In this document: positions 33,877 through 41,807 of the stretch, piece by piece
Layout: every line of letters starts with the position of its first letter
Numbering within the stretch: position 1 is the stretch's first letter
NCBI RefSeq assembly: GCF_024433635.1
Contig: NZ_WNJZ01000004.1
Span: 1-64,000, forward strand
Length of the DNA: 64,000 nucleotides
Origin: Ruminococcus sp. zg-924
GTDB lineage: Bacteria > Bacillota > Clostridia > Oscillospirales > Acutalibacteraceae
Direction of reading: 5' to 3'
The notes under the pieces: model-generated
Seen by the model: the letters and a program-made list of their open reading frames with translations, nothing else
Databases searched by the model: none
Told to the model about the DNA's origin: nothing
Program-made: the position numbers and the translations under genes

Positions 33877-34497
33877 ATGAAAATAATGTCAACGGATTAT
33901 GCTGAAAATTATGCTAGACAAATGTTAAATCGAATATTAGAATTTGACTTATTTACTCTTTTACATAAAGATAAACCAGATTTGCAAGATTTTGATCACC
34001 AAATTGGAATTGAAGTAACGCAAGATGTTTATGAAAGAGAAATGCAATGTCTGCGATTTTGGGTGAAATATGAAAAAATGCCTTATGACAAAATCCCCAA
34101 AAAAGAAATCGAACTATATTACAAAAATCTTGGTACTCTAGAAATTTCTGATAACCATATAATCCATGGTACATTAGGTGAAACGAAAGAAAATAATCCT
34201 ACTCATTTGATTGATACAATCAATAGTAAATTAAAAAAATTAAATTCTGGACATTATACAATATTTGAAAATAATATGTTGTATGTTTTTGTTGAAACGG
34301 TTAGTTTGTTTGATTCGTATATAATATCGCTAATTAAAGAAGTAAATGCCACAAATTATCCGTTAAAATATACTCGAATAATTTTAGATGGTTGGTTTGA
34401 ATTATGTGATTGTGATATTGTGAATCAATCATATTGCAGACATAATATAACATCGGAATTGAGGCAAGAAATACGTCGAAGTATTTCAACTGAATAA
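33877..34497 (+). CDS. Unknown AT-rich protein, possibly nuclease-like
   Basis: 206 aa with AGGGGG before the ATG. It is soluble, with no signal or membrane segment. The segment KPDLQDFDHQIGIEVTQ (about residues 27-43) has the spacing of a PD-(D/E)XK nuclease core (PD then GIEV), but the last catalytic residue is not clear. The gene is markedly more AT-rich than the housekeeping genes around it, which suggests acquisition. It lies just outside attR and is followed by about 250 bases without a gene apart from the next promoter. Confidence 0.6.
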   Translation: MKIMSTDYAENYARQMLNRILEFDLFTLLHKDKPDLQDFDHQIGIEVTQDVYEREMQCLRFWVKYEKMPYDKIPKKEIELYYKNLGTLEISDNHIIHGTLGETKENNPTHLIDTINSKLKKLNSGHYTIFENNMLYVFVETVSLFDSYIISLIKEVNATNYPLKYTRIILDGWFELCDCDIVNQSYCRHNITSELRQEIRRSISTE

Positions 34498-34685
34498 TAA
34501 TTTTTACATCTAAAACCCATCCGTTATTCCATTTAGTTTGGTTATATCTCTTTCTACATAATAGGTTTCAAAAATTACCGATGTGGTATACCCCAGCAAA
34601 TCGGCAAATTTTCAGATAGATAGTATTACAAAGCGAGGATGATTTTTAACTCTAGCTTTTCTTTGTTTACAGCGACGCAAATTTG

Positions 34686-34714
34686 TTGACAGCAAGTGAT
34701 ACTTGAATTACAAT
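34686..34714 (+). promoter_or_regulatory. Promoter of the deacetylase gene
   Basis: TTGACA, 17-bp spacer, TACAAT. It is part of a segment of about 60 bp that is repeated before the HIT gene. Confidence 0.8.
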
Positions 34715-34751
34715 TAAGATAGATTCAAAATGAAATTTGGCGGGTAATGTT

Positions 34752-35567
34752 ATGATAAAAAAGTTATATCCGAACGGAAGACCAAAGGCATTTAATGTAT
34801 CTTATGATGATGGAGTTTTACAGGATATTCGTTTTGTGGGATTGCTGAATAAATACAATCTAAAAGGAACTTTTAATCTAAATTCTCACTTAATGAAAAC
34901 AGAGTTTGAATGGAAACACGAAAGTGGATTAGTAATAAAACGACTTTCAGAGAATATTGCGTCCGATCTGTATAGCGGTCACGAAATTGCAAGCCACACA
35001 CTCACTCATCCTTATATGGACAGCTTGACAGAAAATGAGATTATCCACGAATTGCAAACCGACAAAGACAATCTTGAAATGCTTTTTGAATCAGAAGTAA
35101 AAGGTTTTGCTGTTCCTTTTGATTTTTATAGCGAATTGATGGAAGAGTGTGTCAAAAAATGTGGATTTGAATATGCAAGAATTTCAGAGGAATCCCTATC
35201 ATATACACCATCAACCGATTTTTACAAATTAGAAGTCGGTATATTTCACCTTGACACGAATTTGGATTCATATATTGATAACTTTTTATCAACAAACGAA
35301 GAACTTGCATTCTGTCAAATCGCAGGTCATTCCTATGACTTGGATACTGAAAATATGTGGGATAAAATTGAGGCTATTTTCAAAAAGTTAAGTGCAGATA
35401 ATAATATTCTGCCAATGACAACAATTCAATTTGTTGAATATATTAAGGCAATGAATCTTGCAGAAATAACAGAAAACTATATCAAAAACAACAGCAATAT
35501 TAGTTTGTGGTTTAGTGTCAATGACAGAATTTGTGAGATTAAGCCAAATGAAGTGTATTATGTCTGA
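34752..35567 (+). CDS. Polysaccharide deacetylase (NodB-like) family protein
   Basis: 271 aa from the ATG at 34752; a TTG at 34737 is possible but lacks spacing to a ribosome site. Carbohydrate esterase 4 motifs are present: motif 1 SYDDG (usually TFDDG) near residue 21 and the metal-binding motif SHTLTHP near residue 83. QIAGHSYDLD is the C-terminal motif. There is no signal peptide, unlike typical peptidoglycan deacetylases, so it may act on a soluble cytoplasmic substrate. Its promoter region is duplicated upstream of the HIT gene. Confidence 0.85.
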   Translation: MIKKLYPNGRPKAFNVSYDDGVLQDIRFVGLLNKYNLKGTFNLNSHLMKTEFEWKHESGLVIKRLSENIASDLYSGHEIASHTLTHPYMDSLTENEIIHELQTDKDNLEMLFESEVKGFAVPFDFYSELMEECVKKCGFEYARISEESLSYTPSTDFYKLEVGIFHLDTNLDSYIDNFLSTNEELAFCQIAGHSYDLDTENMWDKIEAIFKKLSADNNILPMTTIQFVEYIKAMNLAEITENYIKNNSNISLWFSVNDRICEIKPNEVYYV

Positions 35568-35663
35568 AATTAAAACTCCAGATACATATTGAAATTTATA
35601 AATCAACAAAGAATAAGTAAAGTTTGTATGTGTATATTATGTACACAGATTGGGTAATAAGAT

Positions 35664-36431
35664 ATGACAAACAAAGAAATATTACAAATAGCATTACAGC
35701 AGTCTGCATATGACTGCAACTGCGCCGCAGAGGATTTTCTATCTGACAAAAACATTGTTACTATATCGAAAAAGAATGAGCTTGCAAGAAAATATATTCC
35801 TCTTCCGCTTGAATGTGACCTCGTTTCATATGGAAACAATATTGTTGCACAGACAAGTCAGAGGCTTAAGGATACGGTTACTGAATATATCAACCGATTT
35901 CCTGCCTTTCGTTGTTTTGAAACGCCTAATATAAACATTCTCAATGATATGCTTGCTTCATACAATCTTAAGGTCTGCTTTATGGCGGAATATTTTCTGC
36001 CTGATGTAACTAAGCTCAAGCGGCTGGAATGTAATTATGAATTGAGGGTTCTGAAAAAATCAGATTTTGAAAATTTATATTGTGATAAATGGAGCAATGC
36101 TATTTGTGAAGGAAACAAGGACAGAGATATACTTGCAGTTGGCGCATATGATAACGGCAAGCTGATTGGTCTTGCAGGCTGTTCGGCAGACTGCGAAACT
36201 ATGTATCAGATAGGTGTTGATGTTTTGCCCGAATACAGAAGACAGGGTGTGGCATCTGCTTTGACTAGCAATCTTGCTGTGGAAATACTTGCCCTTGGCA
36301 AAGTGCCGTTTTACTGCGCCGCATGGTCAAATGTTAAATCTGTACGCAATGCAATAAAATGCGGTTTTTATCCTGCATGGGTTGAGCTAACTGCGAGAGA
36401 TGTTAACTTTATAAATAAAATTATCTCTTGA
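35664..36431 (+). CDS. GNAT-family N-acetyltransferase
   Basis: 255 aa. The C-terminal half is a GNAT fold: GLAGCSADCETMYQIGVDVLP is the central strand region and PEYRRQGVASALTSNLAVEI is the acetyl-CoA-binding motif A (R/Q-x-x-G-x-A). WSNVKSVRNAIKCGFYP is motif B. The N-terminal 130 residues form a separate domain typical of the GNAT_like group. The acceptor is unknown. The ribosome site is weak. It lies 96 bp after the deacetylase gene. Confidence 0.82.
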   Translation: MTNKEILQIALQQSAYDCNCAAEDFLSDKNIVTISKKNELARKYIPLPLECDLVSYGNNIVAQTSQRLKDTVTEYINRFPAFRCFETPNINILNDMLASYNLKVCFMAEYFLPDVTKLKRLECNYELRVLKKSDFENLYCDKWSNAICEGNKDRDILAVGAYDNGKLIGLAGCSADCETMYQIGVDVLPEYRRQGVASALTSNLAVEILALGKVPFYCAAWSNVKSVRNAIKCGFYPAWVELTARDVNFINKIIS

Positions 36432-36544
36432 TAATTTCGTACATAAAAGGTTGGATATAGGCATAAAATCTTCAGATATAATATACTAGAGAAGTTAGAA
36501 TGTTTTTTCATTCTCGATTCTTTGTTTACAGCGAAGCAAATTTG

Positions 36545-36573
36545 TTGACAGCAATTAATACTTGAATTACAAT
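36545..36573 (+). promoter_or_regulatory. Promoter of the HIT gene
   Basis: TTGACA, 17-bp spacer, TACAAT, in the second copy of the repeated promoter segment. Confidence 0.75.
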
Positions 36574-36663
36574 TAAGATATCTTGAAATAACATTATGGG
36601 GACTTACAAACGAAGCTGATAAAATCTGACAAAAAGTATTACAATTCATTTTTGGAGGCTATT

Positions 36664-37128
36664 ATGTGCTTTATATGCGATAGAATAGAAATGATTAAAA
36701 ATAACGAAAACCCTTATTTCGTTAAAGAATTGGAAACAGGCTATGTTGTTATCGGGGATAACCAGCATTTTAAGGGCTACACTTTATTTTTATGCAAACA
36801 ACATAAAATAGAGCTTTTTCATCTTGAGCGCAATTTTAAAATGAAATTTCTTGAGGAAATGTCTTTAATGGCTGAGGCTGTATCAAACGCTTTTAATGCA
36901 GAAAAAATTAACTATGAACTTCTTGGCAACGGTGAAACTCATCTTCATTGGCACTTGTTCCCACGCATAACCGGTGATATTGAAAATTACGGCAACAACG
37001 GAAAAGGACCCGTGTGGTGGTATCCAATGGAGAAAATGTATGATGACTCAAACAGGCCAACAGAAGCAGAACTATGTGAACTTAAGGAAAAATTGTTGTG
37101 TGAGCTAAACAAATTAACCTCTCGGTAA
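36664..37128 (+). CDS. HIT-family nucleotide hydrolase/transferase
   Basis: 154 aa from the ATG at 36664, five bases after GGAGG. The histidine triad is HLHWHLFPR (near residue 97), the catalytic motif of HIT nucleotidyl hydrolases. The N-terminal CFICDRI holds a CxxC pair, possibly a zinc site, as in several HIT proteins. It probably hydrolyses a dinucleotide or nucleoside phosphoramidate. The exact substrate cannot be read. Confidence 0.87.
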   Translation: MCFICDRIEMIKNNENPYFVKELETGYVVIGDNQHFKGYTLFLCKQHKIELFHLERNFKMKFLEEMSLMAEAVSNAFNAEKINYELLGNGETHLHWHLFPRITGDIENYGNNGKGPVWWYPMEKMYDDSNRPTEAELCELKEKLLCELNKLTSR

Positions 37129-37135
37129 TCTTTTT

Positions 37136-37166
37136 CCCCTGAGCATTGTTCTCAGGGGATTTTTAC
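37136..37166 (+). terminator. Terminator after the HIT gene
   Basis: An 8-bp stem CCCCTGAG/CTCAGGGG (37136-37143, 37151-37158) followed by a T-tract. Confidence 0.8.
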
Positions 37167-37196
37167 GTTGCTTACCCACTTTTTTGCCGAAAACTA

Positions 37197-37225
37197 TTGA
37201 CCGAACACTGAAAAAACAGTATAAT
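37197..37225 (+). promoter_or_regulatory. Promoter of tRNA-Thr
   Basis: TTGACC, 17-bp spacer, TATAAT. Confidence 0.85.
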
Positions 37226-37287
37226 AATATTCAGATGTGCTAAAGCTCAGGATTATTGCTTTGTTTTTGCACAACATTTCAACCCTC

Positions 37288-37363
37288 GCTGGTATAGCTC
37301 AGTAGGCAGAGCGCATCCTTGGTAAGGATGAGGTCAGCAGTTCGAATCTGCTTATCAGCTCCA
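37288..37363 (+). tRNA. tRNA-Thr (anticodon GGT)
   Basis: Full cloverleaf: acceptor GCTGGTA/TATCAGC with one G-U, anticodon stem CATCC/GGATG around TTGGTAA, T-arm loop TTCGAAT, encoded CCA. A terminator follows (ACCGCC...GGCGGT with T6). Confidence 0.95.
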
Positions 37364-37402
37364 AAAACCGCCTTGTATATAACATGGCGGTTTTTTGTTT
37401 TT
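37364..37402 (+). terminator. Terminator after tRNA-Thr
   Basis: AAAACCGCC and GGCGGTTTT arms around a short loop, then T-rich sequence. Confidence 0.75.
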
Positions 37403-37454
37403 CTGTACCTTTTCGGTACCTTTATTTATACAGCTTATACAGCAATAAAAATTC

Positions 37455-37488
37455 AGCCGCTCTGTACCGAAAATACACAGCGGCTTTT
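37455..37488. terminator. Terminator hairpin near the thiamine operon end
   Basis: A 7-bp stem AGCCGCT/AGCGGCT with T-rich or A-rich flanks on both sides. It probably ends the leftward thi operon. Confidence 0.55.
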
Positions 37489-37490
37489 AT

Positions 37491-37531
37491 GATATGCACC
37501 TCCAAAATTGTCTAACTTCTGGGTGCATATC
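37491..37531. repeat. Inverted repeat resembling fused insertion-sequence ends
   Basis: GATATGCACC and GGTGCATATC enclose a 21-base loop. The minus strand reads GCACCCAGAAGTTAGACA, similar to termini of IS3-family elements. It may be a remnant or simply a hairpin in the thi operon 3' region. Confidence 0.35.
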
Positions 37532-37549
37532 ATTACTACTTTGCTTATT

Positions 37550-38179
37550 TTATTTATTTAATTTCAAAAACGCCGCCTTTAGCTGTTTTGCGGCTTCATA
37601 CGGATTTTCAGCCTTCATTATTGCGCTGACTGCGCAAATTCCGTTAACAGGGATTCCCTTGATTATATCAAGATTATCCTTGTTGAGTCCGCCTATGGCG
37701 TTTACTTTAATGCTTACAGCGCTGCATATATCACGCAGGATTTCCGGCTTTGTCAGGACTGTAATAACCTTTGTTGTGGTAGGGTACATAGCGCCAACTC
37801 CAAGGTAATCTGCACCCTGCTCCTGAGCCTGCAGCGCCTGCTCAACTGTCTTAGCGGTTGCGCCGACTATCTTCTCTCTGCCCATAATTTTTCTTGCGGC
37901 ATATACCGGCAGATCGCTCTGACCAACGTGTACTCCCGCCGCATTAGCGGCAAGGGCAATATCCGCCCTATCGTCAATTATCAGAGGAACATTGTATTTG
38001 TCTGTGACAGCCTTTGTTTTAATTGCAAGGTCTAAATACTCCCTGCCGGTGCGGTTTTTTTCACGAAGCTGAACTATCGTCGCTCCACCTGCACAGGCTT
38101 TGTCAACAACCTCTAAAAAAGCAGATTCCTCCCAATTTGTGCTGTCAGTAACAAAATACAGCGTTGTATCAAGCTTCAT
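37550..38179 (-). CDS. thiE: Thiamine-phosphate synthase ThiE
   Basis: 209 aa. Joins hydroxymethylpyrimidine diphosphate with thiazole phosphate to make thiamine phosphate. The small TIM barrel shows TIVQLREKNRTGREYLD, IIDDRADIALAANAAGVHVG, GADYLGVGAMYPTTTK and the phosphate-binding VNAIGGLNKDN. It lies 10 bp after thiM with AGGGTGAG before the ATG, so it is last in the riboswitch-controlled operon. Confidence 0.96.
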   Translation of the reverse strand: MKLDTTLYFVTDSTNWEESAFLEVVDKACAGGATIVQLREKNRTGREYLDLAIKTKAVTDKYNVPLIIDDRADIALAANAAGVHVGQSDLPVYAARKIMGREKIVGATAKTVEQALQAQEQGADYLGVGAMYPTTTKVITVLTKPEILRDICSAVSIKVNAIGGLNKDNLDIIKGIPVNGICAVSAIMKAENPYEAAKQLKAAFLKLNK

Positions 38180-38189
38180 ACTCTCACCC

Positions 38190-38993
38190 TCATATTATTT
38201 CTATTTTTAGTCTGTCGGCAACGGTTTCATTGTCAGTGGCATAAATACTGTCCATAAGCATTATTCTGAACGAGCCTGTGCCTTTAGCAAATTGCGAAAG
38301 CTCACCGCATATGCCGAAAAATCCGCATCCAAGCACTGCCGAGTCAAACGCATCTGCGCACGACAAAAAAGCCGCAGTAACAGCCCCAAGCATACATCCT
38401 GTTCCTGTAAGCTGGCTCATCATCTCACAACCGTTTGATATAAGTGCAGATTTTTTACCGTCTGTTACTATATCTGTCTTGCCGCTTGACAACACAACAC
38501 AGCTGCTTTTAATCGCCAAGGCTTTTGCAGCCTCAAGAACGCTGTTTACGTCTTTTTCATTTGAGTCTATGCCCTTTGCTGCAAATTTCTCTCCTGCAAG
38601 CGCTTTAATTTCAGCCGCATTTCCCTTTATTATTTCCGGCTTGTATTGGTTTATAAAACCCTTACAGAAGTCTTTTCTAAGCCTACTGCAAGTCACGCCG
38701 ACAGCGTCTATTATAATAGGAACATTGTTTTTGTTTGCCGAGCGTGCCGCCGCCGTTATTCCCTCAAGGCGTACATCTGTTATGTTTCCAAGGTTTACGC
38801 ACAAAGCGGCTGCACCAGCCGTTATATCAGCCGTTTCAAGCGGATGCTCAGCCATAATAGGCTTTGCCCCAAGTGCTAAAACGGCATTTGCACAATCGTT
38901 AATTGATATAGGGTTAGTAATGCAGTGAATAAGCGGTGCGTTTTCTTTGACTTTGTATCTTATTTTTAAAAGCTCTGAAATATATTTCTCCAC
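38190..38993 (-). CDS. thiM: Hydroxyethylthiazole kinase ThiM
   Basis: 267 aa from the GTG at 38993, eight bases after AAAAGGGG; an upstream TTG (39023) has no ribosome site. Phosphorylates salvaged hydroxyethylthiazole. Ribokinase-like motifs include LIHCITNPISINDCANAVLA, AEHPLETADI, IIDAVGV and the catalytic GTGCMLGAVTAAFL near the C-terminus. With ThiE and the ThiW transporter it forms a salvage route rather than de novo synthesis. Confidence 0.95.
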   Translation of the reverse strand: MEKYISELLKIRYKVKENAPLIHCITNPISINDCANAVLALGAKPIMAEHPLETADITAGAAALCVNLGNITDVRLEGITAAARSANKNNVPIIIDAVGVTCSRLRKDFCKGFINQYKPEIIKGNAAEIKALAGEKFAAKGIDSNEKDVNSVLEAAKALAIKSSCVVLSSGKTDIVTDGKKSALISNGCEMMSQLTGTGCMLGAVTAAFLSCADAFDSAVLGCGFFGICGELSQFAKGTGSFRIMLMDSIYATDNETVADRLKIEII

Positions 38994-39091
38994 AATATCA
39001 ACCCCTTTTATTGCCTGAAGCAAAGTGAAATCTGCTTTACGTCAGGTGAATTATTTGGCTTTGCAAATATGAATTTTCCCCTTTGGGTAAG

Positions 39092-39838
39092 TTAATGGTG
39101 GCCCTTAGCAAGCTTTTTGCGATTAACAATCAGATATGCTGCGGCCGATATTACGAACAAAGCAAGGGCAATATATGGAATATATGTCACAAAGCCATCG
39201 TGAATATCCAAAAGTGTGTTGAAAAGCACTGTCAACGCAAGCCAAACAATAATGCCGATAAACGCAATTCCAAAGCTGTCGCTGATTACGTTTTCCTTGC
39301 AGTCATATGCCTTACATCCAAGCATTCTCTGATATTTTGTGAGCAATCCTGTTTTTGCAAGCTTCTTAAGGAACAAGAAAGCAACACTTCCGCCGATAAG
39401 CGTTCCGCTGATGAAAGACGGAACATAGAAAACCCAAGTTAAATCTGTTTTGCCCCACCAAAGAGTCATAACCGGATATGACGCAATAGCGCCGATAATT
39501 CCTGTTCCTATAATCTCGCCGATTACAGCAAAAATCAATCTGCCCTTTGACGCACGGTAAAAAAGCCCCGACAAAACCGCACCGAACACAGCGCCTGTCA
39601 GCGCAAGCGGAGGAATACCCATTATGCTCATTCTTATAATACCGATAAGCGTTGCACACAAAAGGCTGTACCACGGACCCAAAAATACCGACACAACGAT
39701 ATTTATAAAATGAGCCATCGGACACATTCCCTCAACACGGAGAATCGGCGAGATGATTACGCCGAGCGCAACCATCATTGCGAGCACTACCATTTTCAGC
39801 AGCACCGTACTGTTTTTGCTTTTTGCATTTCCTGACAT
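39092..39838 (-). CDS. thiW: ThiW-type ECF transporter S component
   Basis: 248 aa. The substrate-binding membrane subunit of an energy-coupling-factor transporter, predicted for the thiazole precursor of thiamine. Its six-helix core (residues about 12-170) has the ThiW pattern ISPILRVEGMCPMAHFINIV and GIIRMSIMGIPPLALTGA. An extra C-terminal pair of membrane segments (about 200-240) is longer than usual and ends in KKLAKGHH. It is first in the thi operon behind the TPP riboswitch. The ATPase and T subunits are not here. Confidence 0.9.
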   Translation of the reverse strand: MSGNAKSKNSTVLLKMVVLAMMVALGVIISPILRVEGMCPMAHFINIVVSVFLGPWYSLLCATLIGIIRMSIMGIPPLALTGAVFGAVLSGLFYRASKGRLIFAVIGEIIGTGIIGAIASYPVMTLWWGKTDLTWVFYVPSFISGTLIGGSVAFLFLKKLAKTGLLTKYQRMLGCKAYDCKENVISDSFGIAFIGIIVWLALTVLFNTLLDIHDGFVTYIPYIALALFVISAAAYLIVNRKKLAKGHH

Positions 39839-39867
39839 TTTTATCTACCTCTTTCCAAATAGTATTT

Positions 39868-39925
39868 GCGAAATTCGTTTGAAAAGGGCATAAAAAATGC
39901 CAAATAGCCCAAAACGAATTTTCGC
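39868..39925 (-). other. Long imperfect hairpin in the thiW leader
   Basis: GCGAAATTCGTTT (39868-39880) pairs with AAACGAATTTTCGC (39912-39925). Inner GGGC/GCCC and GGCAT/ATGCC pairings lie within. It lies between riboswitch and thiW and may be part of the expression platform or a terminator. Confidence 0.45.
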
Positions 39926-40116
39926 CTTGTCGGTCGGCGCTCAAAAGCTCCCTCTCACCCCGAAACACGGGTTCCCATCGCTATTCGGCAAAGTCACCGA
40001 AAATATCCATCCGGCAAGGCACAAGACGCTCCTCTCTGCCCCTATAATCCGGATAAGCAAAAACAAAAATCGGAATACGCCCCAATAAGAATGCATTCCG
40101 ATAATAAATCAATCTG

Positions 40117-40213
40117 CAAACTCCCTGCGGCGGCATTACCCGAATCAGGTTCGCTAAAAAGCTAAGGGTCGAAGCCAAACTTCCTCTCAGCGGTTTACCG
40201 CTCCCCTGTTTGT
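40117..40213 (-). promoter_or_regulatory. TPP riboswitch (THI element)
   Basis: On the minus strand the conserved pieces occur in order: CAGGGGAGCGG, CTGAGAGG, a CGACCCTTAG arm, GAACCTGAT, CGGGTAATGCCG and CGCAGGGAG. It senses thiamine diphosphate and would repress thiW-thiM-thiE when the vitamin is plentiful. The leader between aptamer and thiW is about 280 bases. Confidence 0.97.
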
Positions 40214-40222
40214 TTTAATTAC

Positions 40223-40250
40223 ATTATATATCTTTTTTTAATTTTGTCAA
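40223..40250 (-). promoter_or_regulatory. Promoter of the thiamine operon
   Basis: On the minus strand TTGACA, 16-bp spacer, TATAAT, ten bases before the riboswitch. Confidence 0.85.
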
Positions 40251-40297
40251 TGGAAAACATATCTTGTCCTATCAGCCGTATAAATTTACATTTTCTA

Positions 40298-40326
40298 TTG
40301 TAATTCCTTGTGCTTTCAGTTATAAT
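40298..40326 (+). promoter_or_regulatory. Promoter of the small lipoprotein gene
   Basis: TTGTAA, 17-bp spacer, TATAAT. Confidence 0.7.
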
Positions 40327-40371
40327 ATACGGGTATGATTATGATTTTTCACTTTTGAAAGGATAAAGAAT

Positions 40372-40872
40372 ATGAAAAGATTAAAAAAGGCTGTTGCTCT
40401 TATTTTAGCTGTATTTATAATTGCTTCGTTTGCAGGCTGTGCGTCTGCCCCACAAAGTCAAAGCGAAACTGTAAAGATTTCTGAATTTACCGAAAAAGGC
40501 ATAAAGACGCTTTGCACAAATCTTAACAAGGAAAAGCTTGTACCTAATGAAGCAACCGATATGCAAAATGAGGTTATCGGAGCTATTGCAGGCTACCGCT
40601 TTACCGTTACGCTTGACGGCGGCAACGCTCTTGTTGAGTTTTATGAGTTTGATAAAAACAAGCTTAACGATTCGGCAAAAAAGGTTATTTCAGAGGTAAA
40701 AGAGGACGGAACATTTAATATGCTTGATATAGACGAAGTTAAGGCGGAGCTGTCCGACAATGAAAAATATCTTATGATTTACAACGATGCAAAGAGCGAG
40801 GGTGACAATGCTGATGCTGCACACAAGGAACGCCGAGATAAGATTACAAAAATCTTTGACAAGGCTGAATAA
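40372..40872 (+). CDS. Small lipoprotein, unknown function
   Basis: 166 aa. Basic N-terminus (KRLKKA), hydrophobic segment and lipobox SFAGCAS at about residues 20-26 mark it as a lipoprotein. The mature part is short, charged and alpha/beta in pattern (GYRFTVTLDGGNALVEFYEF). No known domain is visible. AAAGGA precedes the ATG. It is monocistronic, between the thi operon and the tRNA pair. Confidence 0.7.
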   Translation: MKRLKKAVALILAVFIIASFAGCASAPQSQSETVKISEFTEKGIKTLCTNLNKEKLVPNEATDMQNEVIGAIAGYRFTVTLDGGNALVEFYEFDKNKLNDSAKKVISEVKEDGTFNMLDIDEVKAELSDNEKYLMIYNDAKSEGDNADAAHKERRDKITKIFDKAE

Positions 40873-40906
40873 GCCGCAAAATTTTTCAAAAAATATTAAA
40901 AAGCAC

Positions 40907-40935
40907 TTGACAAAATTACATTGATATAATATAAT
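40907..40935 (+). promoter_or_regulatory. Promoter of the tRNA-Met/tRNA-Glu pair
   Basis: TTGACA, 17-bp spacer, TATAAT: near-ideal consensus. Confidence 0.9.
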
Positions 40936-40968
40936 AATGCTTGTTCGCACTGCGAAAAAGCAAAATAT

Positions 40969-41045
40969 GGCGGAATAGCTCAGCTGGCTAGAGCATTCGG
41001 TTCATACCCGAAGTGTCGTAGGTTCAAGTCCTATTTCCGCTACCA
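40969..41045 (+). tRNA. tRNA-Met (anticodon CAT), elongator type
   Basis: Cloverleaf with acceptor GGCGGAA/TTCCGCT, anticodon stem TTCGG/CCGAA around TTCATAC, and encoded CCA. The three G-C pairs that mark initiator tRNA are absent from the anticodon stem. tRNA-Ile(CAT) is possible but the sequence resembles elongator Met. Confidence 0.9.
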
Positions 41046-41048
41046 TAT

Positions 41049-41123
41049 GGCCCGGTGGTCAAGCGGTTAAGACACCGCCCTTTCACGGCGGTAACACGAG
41101 TTCGATTCTCGTCCGGGTCACCA
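41049..41123 (+). tRNA. tRNA-Glu (anticodon TTC)
   Basis: Acceptor GGCCCGG/CCGGGTC with one G-U, anticodon stem CCGCC/GGCGG around CTTTCAC, encoded CCA. Three bases after tRNA-Met, so one transcript. Confidence 0.93.
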
Positions 41124-41155
41124 AAAACCGATGCTTAGGCATCGGTTTTTTTAAT
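41124..41155 (+). terminator. Terminator after the tRNA pair
   Basis: ACCGATGC/GCATCGGT stem with a T7 tail. Confidence 0.85.
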
Positions 41156-41321
41156 GAATAACGCACAGATTTATTTCTTTTTTTATTACACTGTACAGGC
41201 TAACCTATGTGTTCGCCTGTTTTTATTTTTATAAATTATTTTTTGTTTGGGACATTTTGACCCTTTAAAAGATATTACTTATGAAAGGTCTTTCACAACC
41301 CTCGAAAAGGACGGTGAGTAT

Positions 41322-41807
41322 ATGACGGACGAGGAATTTACAAGCATCTCACTTAGATATTCCGACAGCATTTTCAGAATTGCTTTTAATTACTGTAAAA
41401 ACAGAGCAGACTCAGATGATATTGTTCAGAATGTGTTGATAAAATTTTATAAATGCAGCAAGAAATTTGACAGCGAAGAACACATTCGCAACTGGCTTAT
41501 CAGGGTTGCTATAAATGAAAGCAAAAAGCTTTTGATTTCACCCTTTAAAAAGCGTACTGTGCCGATTGATGAAATTAGCGACAAGCCGGCTTTTGACAAT
41601 CAAGAGAAAAGCGATTTATTCGATGCGGTGATGAAGCTTCCTAAAAAGTACAGAATAGTTGTATATATGTACTACTATGAGGATTATGACGTGTCGGAAA
41701 TTTCAAAAATGTTGGGTGTTAATTCCTCGACAATACGCACACAACTTTCACGAGCGAGAAGCAGCCTTAAGGAACAATTACAGGAGGTTTGGGCAGATGA
41801 GCAATAA
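41322..41807 (+). CDS. ECF-type RNA polymerase sigma factor
   Basis: 161 aa from the ATG at 41322, seven bases after GGTGAG; an in-frame TTG at 41247 lacks a ribosome site. Region 2 (about 5-70) includes RADSDDIVQNVLIKFYK, the core-binding and -10 recognition part. Region 4 (about 105-155) has the helix-turn-helix YDVSEISKMLGVNSSTIRTQL. Its 3' end overlaps the next gene by 11 bases, the usual sigma/anti-sigma arrangement. Confidence 0.9.
   Translation: MTDEEFTSISLRYSDSIFRIAFNYCKNRADSDDIVQNVLIKFYKCSKKFDSEEHIRNWLIRVAINESKKLLISPFKKRTVPIDEISDKPAFDNQEKSDLFDAVMKLPKKYRIVVYMYYYEDYDVSEISKMLGVNSSTIRTQLSRARSSLKEQLQEVWADEQ

Noticed and set aside
38278-38928. A 216-codon plus-strand frame opposite thiM
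   Set aside because: Antisense to an unambiguous thiM; the frame is open because of codon bias only.
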